Shown piece by piece: positions 42,501-52,606 of a DNA stretch of 64,000 nt. Origin of the DNA: Steromphala cineraria. Taxonomy: Eukaryota; Mollusca; Gastropoda; Trochida; Trochidae. The position numbers were made by a program, and so were the translations under genes. The stretch is from NCBI GenBank assembly GCA_916613615.1, contig OU744721.1, forward strand, positions 54,136,747-54,200,746. Reading direction: 5' to 3'. The stretch's first letter is position 1. Every line of letters begins with the position of its first letter. Below the pieces are notes generated by a model, which was not told the origin of the DNA, made no database searches, and was given only the letters and a program-made list of their open reading frames with translations.

Positions 42501-45500
42501 CCTAAAGTTAAGTTATTTGTATTTTCAAAAGACAGCTTAAAGTATTTGATCAGATTTATCTAATCTTGTGTTGCAAAGTTCGGCGCCTTTATACTCATAG
42601 GGGAAAACATACAGAAATGAAAGTGCCATTGTAACCTAAAGTTAAATTATTTGTATTTTCAAAAGACAGCTTAAAGTATTTGATCAAATAAATCTAATGT
42701 TGTGTTGCAAAGTTCGACGAAAGTACCAAACTTAATGTTGCTTTAACGTTTCAAAAATCGTTTGATGTCATGAATAAAAGGATGTCAAGATGAATGAATA
42801 ATGAAGCCCTTTCAACATTAATTTGTAAACATAACCTGTATTTTCATACCGTCACATTTCCTTCCACTCCATCCATCACTACAACCCCAGGAACAATCTC
42901 CAGTAGTCTTGTTGCACACAGTCTTGTTGACACAGTGACCACATGTTGAGCTGCAGGATGGTCCGTACCAACCATCTTGACAACCTGCAAGGGCACAGAA
43001 TGTACATACGACTCAGGTTTAAAGTATATATCATGGAATTTACCGATAGTGTATATTTATGTTTATTTCTTCTTGAATAACAGCTCTTAGACCATGGCTC
43101 CTTTGTTGTGACCCATGGCATGACTAACGCCAATTTCAGTTATACCACAGATGTAACGACTTTTCAGAGCAAGACAATGCCATGATGAAAACACTTCCAT
43201 TAGAAACAACATAACACAAATGAATATGCATTTTATTACATAAAATGTATTTATTAAATAGAAACAAATGTACAGCTTTATTTCAAAAGGTACCCTTCAA
43301 GTCACTTTCGGTGGATCTCCTCCGTCGAATTTCAGTATCTGCCACCCGAATTTAAGCCATTCGTGTAATATTATTGAGATGACTGTACGGTGGTTTCCCT
43401 TTACCTGTCAGTGAAAATAAAAATCAGAATCAGGACTGTGGACTTTCATATCCTTATTCATGGAATGTCAACATTTCAAACGCAGATTTTACAAAGTGTA
43501 TGAAGAGGTTAACAGATCATTATCTAAGCAGCAGCTTATATTATAATATGGCCTTCAAATAATATCTGAACTGAATATACTTTTGTTTCGTGTAAGGATT
43601 TGTGTCAATAACTTGTTTATCATTTCATACTCACCGCATTCACAAGCCCATTTTCTTACCAAGGTTTCAAATGCGTTGGGTAGAGCTGTCAATCTATGTC
43701 CACTCTTTCAATTCTCTTGCCCAAAGGACAAAATCACAGCATGCGCATGTCGAAAGTGAAGCTGCACGTGCATCTCGTGAGGTTGCGTCTTAACGCAAAT
43801 ATTACGAGCTGTATTGATGTCAACTACTTGTGTGACACAGTCGCCGTAAAATAGTTCGCGATCATTTTAACAAAAATAATATCAACTTTTAATTTAACAT
43901 AACGTTTAATAAATGACGTTTGTGTCACTGATCTTTGTAAGTTAGATCATTCGGGCCTTGTTGTCGTATCAACAGGCCCTCATGGTCTAACTATTACATA
44001 GGTTTGTAAATAGTGAATTCCTCTATAACCTTTACTCTTTCAGTCTTGGACTTGCCATACCATACGTATAGGTTAATGTCCGAGTAACTCTCCATTCCTA
44101 AAAAATAATGGAGCCGAGGCTCATTATATTTTAGGAATGGAGAGTTACGAGGATATTAACCGACTTAAATTACACTCAACTTAATGCCTATTTAAAAACA
44201 TAACTTAAAATATCAAAAAAAGTTGAAAATTCAAGTGAAAAACATGATGTAAAATACAACTCTCCATTACTGAAAAATAATGGAGCGAGAGAACAATAGG
44301 CTGACGTCACAAGTGTAATTTAACATGTGCTCTCGTCCTATCCTCTACTATCCTACAAGGACCAATACAGTTTTCTGTAATCTTGTTACAAACACATTGG
44401 AATAAAATAACTGTCACAACGAAATTGATCCTGTGTGTTAGTCTTAGAGTAGGTAATAAGTTTGTTATATTCTGAAACATGAACCCTAGATATATATTTA
44501 TTTCATATCTTCCTCCTGAACACACTGTGACGAAAACAAGATACCAAAGCAAAATCAAGTTGGTATTGTAATTGAACTGTGATAAAAAACACATATATAG
44601 GTCATTATCAGAAATATGTTGTCATCTCCCTACCATTGTATCATTTTGAATTAAAAAGGCAGGACATAGTTTAATTGAATGTAGTCATAAACAATCAGAA
44701 AGATGGTTGGATAAGCCTATCTTGCAAAACAAAGTTGAACTAGATTAGCGTTTGCGGGACACCGCAAAAGCAGAGCAGCCCCGAAACTTGGGGTTTTGCC
44801 TTACCCTGTTCCGCCTTCTACAAGCCTCAGCATATTGGGCATTTACTTTTGACCTTGACTTTTGACACTCAAGGTCACGCAATCAATGAATACATTTCAT
44901 TGAATATAACATTAATGTAACGAATTAAAGTGTGAAAAGTTAAAATAATCCATTTTCTCAATATGTTGACCTTGCTGTGACCTTGACCTTTGACCTTGAA
45001 AGTGAACATGTCATTGTAATTCCCCAGAGGTGTAAACGCTTATACATGTTCATGAGTTCTGAAAAGCTTAATGGGAATAGGTTATATCAAAAATTAGTTG
45101 CACATTGCAATAACACAAATCTCATGACCTTGACCTTTGACCTTCAAGGTTACACAATCAATGAACACTTTTCATTGAGAATAACAATCATCATGATTAA
45201 AAGTGTTCATTGTTAAAAGAAAGCATTTTTGTAAAACCATGCTAAAGTAGTGACCTTGCTGTGACCTTGACCTTGGACAGATTGTAGCGAAAACCTTTTC
45301 AAATTTGTTTACTCTTCCAAGGATGATACATACCAAGTAAGAGCTTCATAGGAATTTTTTAGTGATTTTATAGCTCGCGACCTTGACCTTTGACCATGTC
45401 AAAATCGTTCCCCCGAGGTATAAGCAGTAAGTTATGAATACAAGTTCTGGAAAGCTTAGTAGAAAAAAGTTATAGCTATTGGTATGAGCGCGGCGGCGGC

Positions 45501-48500
45501 GGCGGAAACTGCACAAATACTGAATTACCAATAGTATCTGTCCCGGACGTGAGTGTAGAACAATATATAAATCTTAACTCACGTGTTTGACAATCATATC
45601 CAGTGTATCCGGTTTTACATCCCAGTTTACACCTCCCATCTACTTTGTCACACAGGTCATTTGGGTTTAGACAGTTGCATTGCTTTTCACAGGCTTCTCC
45701 AAACCATCCATCACTGCAAACTGTAATAATGGAAAGGAATAATGTTTTATTGTTACCCCTGAAAAATTGTTTAATTTATTTCAAGTAGATAAAAACATAA
45801 AAGAAACATTACATGGTCATTATTGCATTTAATCATGATTAAAGATAAAATGATTATGACCTTATTCAACAATTTTTTTTCTTTGGTTTTCAATGCAGAA
45901 TTGAAATAAATTTGAGTGTATAAACTTTTTAAAAGTGTTTCCAATCTAAAGTTAATAAAGATATACCAACCAAACACCTGAACTTCACACACACTGTAGT
46001 ACGCCCCTAAAACTGAAATTGTCAGATTGTGACCCATCAGAGTCTGGATACACGTCACATCTTCAATAGTTCCCGGAACTGCAGAATCTGCCCATTTTTT
46101 GCATCGCTTTCCATCTATTAGTATCTCCATTCCCATCCTTCGCCATAAATCTGAACAGAAAACGAAAATACATACATACGGTATCGTACTTTCAAAGCAG
46201 TTCCAAAAGCTCTGCTCGCGAAACTATATGTGCTGTATACTTTCCGTATGAAGGTACCCACCTGACAGCTTGGTTAACAGGGTGCAATGTGAATAAAGTG
46301 CCTTGAGGAAAGTACATTGAAAATCCCACAACACAAATGATTAATAACTAACAAACATGTCATCATTGTATACCTTGTGCTTCTTGAGAAGATGACAAAA
46401 TGTTTTAGTAGGGGCCACAGGGTTTCTAAGGTCACCAACTCTATTCATTCTAATATTCACATGTCAAGGAGTCAACAAGACTTACAAAAGACTTAAACTT
46501 TCTACGCCTTTTGGTTCTAGAAAAGAAGATGAATAAAGGTTTAAAGGTGGTGGCCCCTTTGGCACTTATTAGCGGCCAAAGGCTCACCAAAAGTATAAAT
46601 CATAACCTGTATCCTGGGCCTGTACACAAAACTTCAGCTTTCTGCAGCTTTTGGTTCTGGAGAAGACGACGAAAAAAGGTTTTAAGTGCGTGGCCCCATA
46701 TAACCATAAAACCAAGCCTTGTATTCTGAAGAAGAAATGATGTTTAGGACGTGGCCCCTGTAGCCCCTATTAGAAGCCACAAGTCACTTAAGTTACAATT
46801 TATAATCCTCACAAGCTAAGGAGTCTGATCACAAGATTTCCTCTTTCTACACCTTTTGGTTCTGGAGAAGACGACGATAAAAGGTTGCTAGAACGTTGCC
46901 CCTGTGGCAACTTCTTAGGAGTTACACGGTCACTAAAGTTACCAAATATTATCTTCACTGGTCAAGGAGTATGTTCACTAATGTTCAGCTTTCTGCGAAT
47001 TTTGGTTCTGGAGAAGGAGACAAAGATTTTTAAGATGTGGACCCTTGGGCCCTTATCAGTGGTCACATGGTCACCAAAGTAACACACTATAACCCTAACT
47101 AGTTCAGAACTATGTACACAAAGTTTCAGTTTTATAGGCTTTATGCTTCCGGAGAAGAAGACGAAAATGCACAGAGTTTACGGACGGACGGAGGACAACA
47201 TACAATGCCATAAGCCCTTAGGGCCTTACATGCCAGAAAGGTTTAAAATAATAAAAAGTTGAGACATGAAACATCTAATCTCCTCACTTTGTATCACTTA
47301 CTGATTGTCATTTCATCACGGTTGTAGATCTTCATGTACCTAATCTGGTTGACTCCATTATCTCTCAGTTGTACACTCCACCAGGAGTTGTTCCTTCTGT
47401 CTGTATGGGCACACTTGTTCAATTCAGGTTTTGTGGTAATAATACCATCTACAGCAAGACCAGCATCTGCTTCATTAAATATTCCCTGTTGACTGGCATT
47501 ACCATTCAAGGCAACGTTTTCTGCAAACAAATATCAGAATGACAAGATTTTGTAACTCAGAGATGCAATATACACATGCAATAAACCCCAAAAGTACGTC
47601 TACAAAATAATTGATTTTCAACTCAAATTCAACTGAAATTATGAGTTTCAACATGAACAGAATTTAGCTAAAGTGCGCAGCTTATGATCCTTTCGTTACT
47701 TCAATACATTCTACCCGTCTTAAGTTTGATGATTAGAATATGATAGATTCATCGTCAAGATACATTTATTACACTCTCGTTGAAGATACTGCAGTTGTGA
47801 AACAATGACATGTTATTCAACACTGTTGTGAAACATTGCACGTGAAGGCGATCTCATCCGGAACTACTTTCCTGCCAAGATATCGGTTGATGATGTCAAT
47901 CAAAATTGCGACTTAAGAATATTGTTCTCAGTCCGAACGAAAAATAAACGAGATAAATGTAAAATTATTTTTGACAACGTGTTTATTTGTTAATGATTAA
48001 AATGTCCGAGAAACAATGCAAAGAATCAGAGATACCTCCACAACATTCATCTTCAAATGTAAACACGACCTCGGAATCAGGGTCAAATCGGCATTCGATG
48101 GTACACTGTAGATCTGGCAAGGCCATCCATTCCTTTTACGGTCGATTCTTGAAATGTCAGCGACAGTACATCAGAATTTCGATAAGGCAACCCATTTTTT
48201 GTGATACCGTAAGCATTAGCAATGTTATCTTTATCGGCAACAAGTTCAAATATTCGTCGAAACGCTAAAATGTTTTAGAGTTATCTCCCTTGCAGCCCTA
48301 AGCTCCTAGCAGCGTTTGGCAACTCAACGACGAGCTCGCCATTCAAAGCAGCGGTCCTTTTCGTTTTTAGAATTTAGATGAAATTTTGATTTGAAGAGGG
48401 TATTCCCCAATCTATCCGCACCATGGATCGCAAACAAGGACAGTGTTCCTCCCATTGACACTAGCGCTCAATCTTACTGAATCGCGCTTGAAAACGCACA

Positions 48501-50535
48501 TTCCGATGACGTCACAATCACTTGACATTCATTCACACAATCTAGATCTAACGTTCATTCGCACAATTCAGCGACAGATGGTTTTGTTAACTCGAGAATT
48601 TGCGTTTGAATGAACTATAACACAAAGACAATTGAATGAGAGTTTTCCATTTGTATTGTTCCAAATTAAAGCTGTTAGTAACGGACTTACTTATGACCTA
48701 TTTGTTCATTGTTCAAAGTCTAATATGACGCTATGCGTAAGATTTGTATTCCTACGCACAACTACGAGAATTGAGAGTTAACATAGTTTTCATTTTTATA
48801 TCATTAATTTACAGAGTGTAATAAATAAAATACTAAACTCCGTTCAGTTTAATACCATATTTATGAAACTCGTGGATAGTATTGGTATTTAACTCGCTTT
48901 CGCTCGTTAAATACGAATACCATCCACTCGTTTCATAAATATGGTATTCAACTGAACGTCGTTTAGTATTCTCTATGTATCTTATTCAAAAGTCATTCCA
49001 TATGTTGGGTATGTAACTCGCCCCATTTCAGTCTTTTGTAAATGAAACAATATTTTATTACATACGGAAAGTGTAAATTTTTCAAACCCTTTCATAAAAC
49101 TTGTTTGACCTTTGATAACAGCAGATCTCATTGTTTTAATCGGCTCTGACTTTTTCTAGTGCACCGGGATAACGTATTCATTTCAATCTTTTCTATCTAC
49201 TCACTTTTCTGACAGTAAGGTCCATACCAGCCAGCTTTACAGGACCCACATCTATGCAACAGATTTCTTGCACATCCCTCCTCACAGTTGCAGTCACTTG
49301 CTGGAAGATAATACACGCAATATGCATAGTTTGATACCCATTGTTCACATTATTTGTGTGAGAACAGATCATTCAATAACAACATGATATCTTTAACCAG
49401 AGACATAGTTACATGTTCCTCTTACTTTAGGTAAATATTTTGTTCAAGGCTATGAAACCAAAGAAGATTATGTTGTCAAGCAGCTCATCAGGCTATATAG
49501 CGAATCATGATATGTAAGCGTCAGTTTCAATGAATTATAACCAACAACAGACTGTAATTCTGTACACGGGTCTTCGAGTCTTAAGCTCATTTGCTTCTTA
49601 GTAGAAAGATGAAAAATAGTTTTTTAGGCCATTGCCCTTTAGAGCCATAAGTGGAATCACATTCTTTGCATTTTACAATGAGAACGAAAAATGAAATAGG
49701 GTTTAGGGTGTGGCCTCTTGGAACCTTTTTCGGAGTAAAGTAGTCACTAAATCAATAAATGAGAATCCCTTTAGCAAAAGTGTATGTGCATGTTTCAGCT
49801 TTCTGGGCCTTTTGTTTCTAGAAATGAATTTGAATTACAAAGACATTAACAGGCGTTTGGAAAGACGCCTGATGAATTGCCATATCATAACCAAATACGG
49901 CCTTTCAGGTCAGATATGTAAAACTACGATCCAATAAGTTAACGTTATGAAGATTAACAGCATGGTAGGGATACGTTTTATGGAAATGAAACTATCGCAA
50001 ATCCAGCTAAACTTGCTCCAGTGTGGACATCATAATGATCAAGGTTTTAAAGGGACAGTATCACATTTTTGGAGGGATATAAGGTTATGTCAGGAAACTG
50101 AAAATGACTGGTTCAATTTGAACGACACTAAATTTAAACTAAATGAAGCAGTAAACGTGTTCACACCAAAATGACCGCCAATTGACTTTTTGTGAATTGT
50201 TCTCTGGTTGTGGATGATTGATTTGTGGAATAAAATTGTTTGCACTATCAAAATAATACATTTAGCATTAACGTACAAATATCAGTGAAATCTTGAAAAC
50301 AAATAAGTGTTTAAAAAACTAATAGTGTACCTATTAACTTATCTATTGCCATTCAAAACTTATCTATTGCTATTCAAACATGATACGATCAACGTTTTGC
50401 ATCTTTAGCCAAGTCTTTTACCATTGAAATTGTTGAAATGTAACAAGTAAGATAGGAAGTCATTACTCACCCACTAGGTCAAATGAACAAGCTGATATGA
50501 CGCACATACAGAGGAAACAAATCTTCGCTCTTGAC
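39377..50535 (-). CDS. Gene 2: fucolectin-EGF transmembrane receptor, nine-exon model
   Basis: Joined minus-strand exons: 50535-50471, 49300-49205, 47520-47302, 46150-45971, 45720-45583, 42984-42850, 41865-41728, 41487-41376, 39533-39377. All borders are GT/AG and all junctions keep frame to TGA. With a split AT|G start the product would be 413 residues. It has the same order as gene 1 but three EGF modules instead of four: the exon for module 2 is broken by insertions (44052-44526). Because every module exon is phase 1-1, leaving it out preserves frame. Module 4, damaged in gene 1, is intact here. The introns carry a Helitron-like element, MITEs and simple repeats. Function as a cell-surface glycan receptor with a signalling tail is inferred from domains only. 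Confidence 0.8.
39534..41375. other. Gene 2 last intron
   Basis: 1.84 kb with no recognised gene. A block at 40240-40620 is less AT-rich than its surroundings (GGGGAGGGG and CAGGGGT tracts) and is unassigned. Confidence 0.5.
41376..41487 (-). CDS. Gene 2, transmembrane exon
   Basis: 112 bp, acceptor TCTCTCAG, donor GTAAGT from 41375. It encodes DCSIKW, the helix VLPTAVTAFGTGLFITLLFA and HFCLLRQG. Ends AG, completed by G of the tail exon. Confidence 0.87.
41728..41865 (-). CDS. Gene 2, EGF-type module 4 (intact)
   Basis: 138 bp, acceptor TTCCAG, donor GTATTT from 41727. It reads CKDGRYEQDCSERCGHC, then CDTTTGHCAAGCEDGWED and ERCD. All eight cysteines are present, in contrast with gene 1. Confidence 0.87.
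42185..42420 (-). mobile_element. SINE relic related to the 59614 SINE
   Basis: The minus strand reads GGATAGCATAGTGTTTCG (decayed A box), GAATTCCAGGGCAGAACCAC, CAGGTTTCACCGCTTCTCCC and a tail GGTGTAAAACCCCAAATTAC. The middle and tail match the SINE at 59614-59932, but the B-box part of the head is missing. Confidence 0.65.
42461..42718. repeat. 134-bp tandem duplication in a gene 2 intron
   Basis: Two copies starting TCATAGGGGAAAACATACAG at 42461 and 42595, nearly identical through GTGTTGCAAAGTTCG. Confidence 0.88.
42850..42984 (-). CDS. Gene 2, EGF-type module 3
   Basis: 135 bp, acceptor TTGCAG, donor GTATGA from 42849. It encodes CQDGWYGPSCSSTCGHCVNK, then CNKTTGDCSWGCSDGWSG and RKCD. 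Phase 1-1. Confidence 0.88.
43087..43990. mobile_element. 904-bp TIR element in gene 2 intron
   Basis: Perfect 10-bp ends TTAGACCATG (43087-43096) and CATGGTCTAA (43981-43990), with a subterminal hairpin GGGCCTTGTTG/CAACAGGCCC near the right end. Absent from the matching intron of gene 1 (near 22640). No transposase frame seen. Confidence 0.6.
44052..44526 (-). pseudogene. Gene 2, destroyed EGF module 2 exon
   Basis: Remnants align with exon 22703-22834 of gene 1: CTTGCCATACCAT at 44052-44064 (its donor side), CCTACAAGGACCAATACAG-like bases at 44354-44372, ATCTTGTTACAAAC near 44380, and an acceptor-side piece near 44505-44526. A fold-back block of about 270 bp (44066-44335) and a second insertion of about 110 bp (about 44400-44500) separate them. 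It cannot encode the module. Confidence 0.78.
44085..44147. repeat. Hairpin inside the broken exon
   Basis: Perfect 19-bp arms TAACTCTCCATTCCTAAAA (44085-44103) and its inverse (44129-44147). A third related copy (ACTCTCCATTACTGAAAAAT) follows at about 44260. Probably part of a non-autonomous element. Confidence 0.85.
44740..45523 (-). mobile_element. Helitron-like element with nuclear-receptor-type motifs, copy 1
   Basis: The minus-strand 5' end is TCAGTATTTGTGCAGTTTCC at 45523. The 3' end is the hairpin TTTGCGG/CCGCAAA followed by CGCTAAT and CTAG at 44743-44740, then T. A GCC-triplet run lies at about 45491-45505. Inside, several clusters of TGACCTTGACCTTTGACCTT occur. Non-coding. The gene 1 intron at about 23123 is the empty site. 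Confidence 0.85.
45583..45720 (-). CDS. Gene 2, EGF-type module 1
   Basis: 138 bp, donor GTGAGT from 45582. It encodes CSDGWFGEACEKQCNCLNPN, then DLCDKVDGRC to YTGYDC, eight cysteines. The Helitron-like element 44740-45523 lies only 59 bp downstream of this exon. Confidence 0.87.
45971..46150 (-). CDS. Gene 2, fucolectin (FTP) domain, second half
   Basis: 180 bp. It encodes LWRRMGMEILIDGKRC, GTIEDVTCIQTLMGHNLTI and YYSVCEVQVF. Nearly identical to 23611-23790, with the same unusual donor GTTGGTATAT. Confidence 0.88.
46495..47215. repeat. Diverged tandem repeat with GGTTCTGGAGAAG core
   Basis: Five units spaced 144-200 bp (46505, 46649, 46850, 46998, 47142). Each has a TTTTGGTTCTGGAGAAGACG-like core and GTGGCCCC nearby, ending in ACGGACGGACGGAGGACAAC. 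Further units lie at 49580-49830. Located between the two lectin exons of gene 2. Confidence 0.7.
47302..47520 (-). CDS. Gene 2, fucolectin (FTP) domain, first half
   Basis: 219 bp, acceptor TTTGCAG, donor GTAAGT from 47301. It reads NVALNGNASQQGIF, AGLAVDGIITT, CAHTDRRNNSWWSVQLRD and IRYMKIYNRDEM. The divergence from gene 1 is concentrated between ASQQG and AVDG and around CAHT, the side where fucolectins contact sugar. Confidence 0.9.
47800..49000. other. Gene 2 intron block absent from gene 1
   Basis: Contains a 93-codon plus frame at 47987 with no recognised similarity and the fold-back 48831-48969. Probably inserted sequence. Confidence 0.4.
48831..48969. repeat. Fold-back element, copy 2
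   Basis: Arms TACTAAACTCCGTTCAGTTT and, inverted, AACTGAACGTCGTTTAGTA. Same layout and same right flank CTCTATGTAT as 35414-35545. Confidence 0.85.
49205..49300 (-). CDS. Gene 2, N-terminal Cys-rich module exon
   Basis: 96 bp, acceptor CTTCCAG, donor GTGAGT from 49204. It encodes SDCNCEEGCARNLLHRC and GSCKAGWYGPYCQK, all seven cysteines conserved with gene 1. Confidence 0.86.
50051..50330. mobile_element. TTAA MITE, decayed copy in gene 2 first intron
   Basis: TTAA at 50047-50050 then AGGGACAGTATCACATTTTT. The interior matches 7420-7700 (TTAAACTAAATG, TTTAGCATTAACGTACAA). The right end is degraded. Confidence 0.7.
50471..50535 (-). CDS. Gene 2, signal-peptide exon
   Basis: 65 bp, acceptor ATTCAG, donor GTGAGT from 50470. 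It reads SRAKICFLCMCVISACSFDL then V. Same phase and length as the gene 0 and gene 1 exons; opens with a lone G. Confidence 0.8.
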
Positions 50536-51338
50536 CTGAATTACAAACAAAATTAATTAACAAGGTTAATACAGCCTTTGAATTACATAAAAATTCACTT
50601 CACAAGTTCAACATTTCTAAAAGAGATCATATATACCCTTTTTTAGTTATTTGTCATAAGATATTGAACACATATTTTCATAAAATAAATATCAGGCCAC
50701 AGCAGGAACGATAAATAGTTTCTCAATGAAACTACAGCTAAGTAAACATAGCCTAACAAGGCGTCTGCCTGTCACCGTCAAGCGACAAACCAAAACGAGG
50801 CCACGGGAAGGGAATACTGGGCATGACGTTGCAGAAGGGGAATGCGTTCGTCTGCTTATATGGAAAATGATAAGCGAAATACGTAATTCTGCGTTTTCCA
50901 AGCAATTAAAATTAGCATATCTGTTACTGTCAACTGTCCTAGAATATCATCTGATGAAGTCTCCGTGGACAAATTTCGATCACATTGAACGTTCCACGCC
51001 AAATTGACCCGTTTTGTTAGGTCAAAAAGAGCAATATGACAACCTACAACGAATTCACGTGTTCCGATCACTACACCGCTTTTTTGCTTCGAGCTCGCAT
51101 TTTCACTGAATGAACAGTTTGGCATGCAGAGAAAATTCATTTTCTGATAAGTAAAATATAAAACAAAGCAAAAGATTGTTGGCTGATTTATTTAAATAAT
51201 CTCAATTTACAATGCTCAGTTAGATTTGAGGCTTGTGAGATAATGTTGAATAAAATATAAGATTGATCTGTGTCATAACCATTTCTTTAGATCCGATATT
51301 CACATATTTAGCAGCCCCGTCTAAGGACGGGGCTGCTA
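50536..51338. other. Upstream flank of gene 2
   Basis: Similarity to the gene 0 and gene 1 flanks fades at about 50580. A first exon or promoter of gene 2 is expected here but none could be assigned. A perfect 13-bp-arm hairpin (51309-51338, GCAGCCCCGTC / GACGGGGCTGC) ends exactly where the next element begins. Confidence 0.5.
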
Positions 51339-52606
51339 TCAGTTTTTGTGAAGTTTCCATCGCCGCCGCCGCACTCGTACTACTTGCTATAACTTTTTTT
51401 CACTAAGCTTTCCAGAACTCTTATTCATACCTTACTACTCATACCTCGGGGGAACGATTTTGACATGTTCACTTTCAAGGTCAAAGGTCAAGGTCACGAG
51501 ATACGTATTCACTCTAAGAATTCCTTGTAAACGCGATAACTTGAAAAGTTTTTGTGCTATGAAGTTCTAACTTGGTATATATCATCCTTGGAAAAGTAAA
51601 AAAATTTGAAAAGGTTTTGGCTACAATCCGTCAAAGGTCAAGGTCACAGCAAGGTCATGACGTAAGCATGTTTTAGCGAAAATGCTTTATTTTAACTATG
51701 AACACTTTTAATCAATACATGATTGTTATACTCAATAAAAAGTGTTCAATGATTGTGTGACCTTGAAGGTCAAAGGTCAAGGTCATGAGATATGAGTTAT
51801 TACAAAATGCACTAAATTTGGGTATAACTTTATCCCATTTAGCTTTTCAGAACTCATGAACATGTCTAAATGTTAATACTTCCAGGGAATCATTATGACA
51901 TGTTCACTTTCAAGTTCAAAGGTCAAGGTCACGAGTTATAAAATCACCGCAAAATTCTTTGTAAACACGGTAACTTGAAAAGTTTTTGTGCTATGAAGCT
52001 CTAACTTGGTATATATCATCCTTGGAAAAGTAAAAAATTTTGAAAAGGTTTCGGCTACAATCCGTCAAAGGTCAAGGTCACAGCAAGGTCATGACTTAAG
52101 CATGGTTTAGCGAAAATGCTTAATTTTAACTATGATCACTTTTAATCAATACATGATTGTTATACTCAATAAAAAGTGTTTCTATTATTGTGTGACCTTG
52201 AAGGTCAAAGGTCAAGGTCATGAGATATGAGTTATTGCAATTCCTTGTAAACACAATAACTTTAAAAGTTTTTGTGCTATGAAGTTTAGATTTTGTATAT
52301 ATTATCTCTTGAGAAGTACAAAATTTTCAAAAAGTTTTGGGTACGAACTGTCGAAGGTCAAGGTCACAGCAAGGTCAACATATATGGAGAAAATGGATTA
52401 ATTTAATTTTTAACACTTTATTTCATTACAATAATGTTATACTCAATGAAATGTGTTCATTGATTATGTGACCTTGAGTGTCAAAGGTCAAGGTCACAAG
52501 AAAATTCCCAATTTGGTGAGGCCTGTAAAAGGCGGAACAGGGTAAGGCGAAACCCCAAGTTCAGGGGCTGCTCTGCTTTTGCGGTATCCCGCAAACGCTA
52601 ATCTAG
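51339..52606 (+). mobile_element. Helitron-like element with nuclear-receptor-type motifs, copy 2 (longest)
   Basis: 5' TCAGTTTTTGTGAAGTTTCC at 51339 and a GCC-triplet run. The 3' hairpin TTTGCGG-TATC-CCGCAAA (52578-52595) plus CGCTAAT and CTAG (52603-52606) is followed by T. Core repeats starting TTCCTTGTAAAC begin near 51521, 51957 and 52243. Each repeat holds CAAAGGTCAAGGTCAC clusters. No Rep/helicase frame, so non-autonomous. Confidence 0.88.
51470..52505. promoter_or_regulatory. Cluster of TCAAGGTCA half-sites inside the Helitron-like element
   Basis: At least eight places (near 51470, 51632, 51755, 51910, 52065, 52200, 52350, 52480) carry AAAGGTCAAGGTCA or an extended AAGGTCA. TCAAGGTCA is the known binding site of monomeric nuclear receptors of the ERR/SF-1 type, and AGGTCA repeats spaced by one base are DR1-like. 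Binding in this organism is inference. Confidence 0.5.

Noticed and set aside
47987..48268. 93-codon plus-strand ORF
   Set aside because: No recognisable similarity, inside a block present only in gene 2's intron; probably chance.
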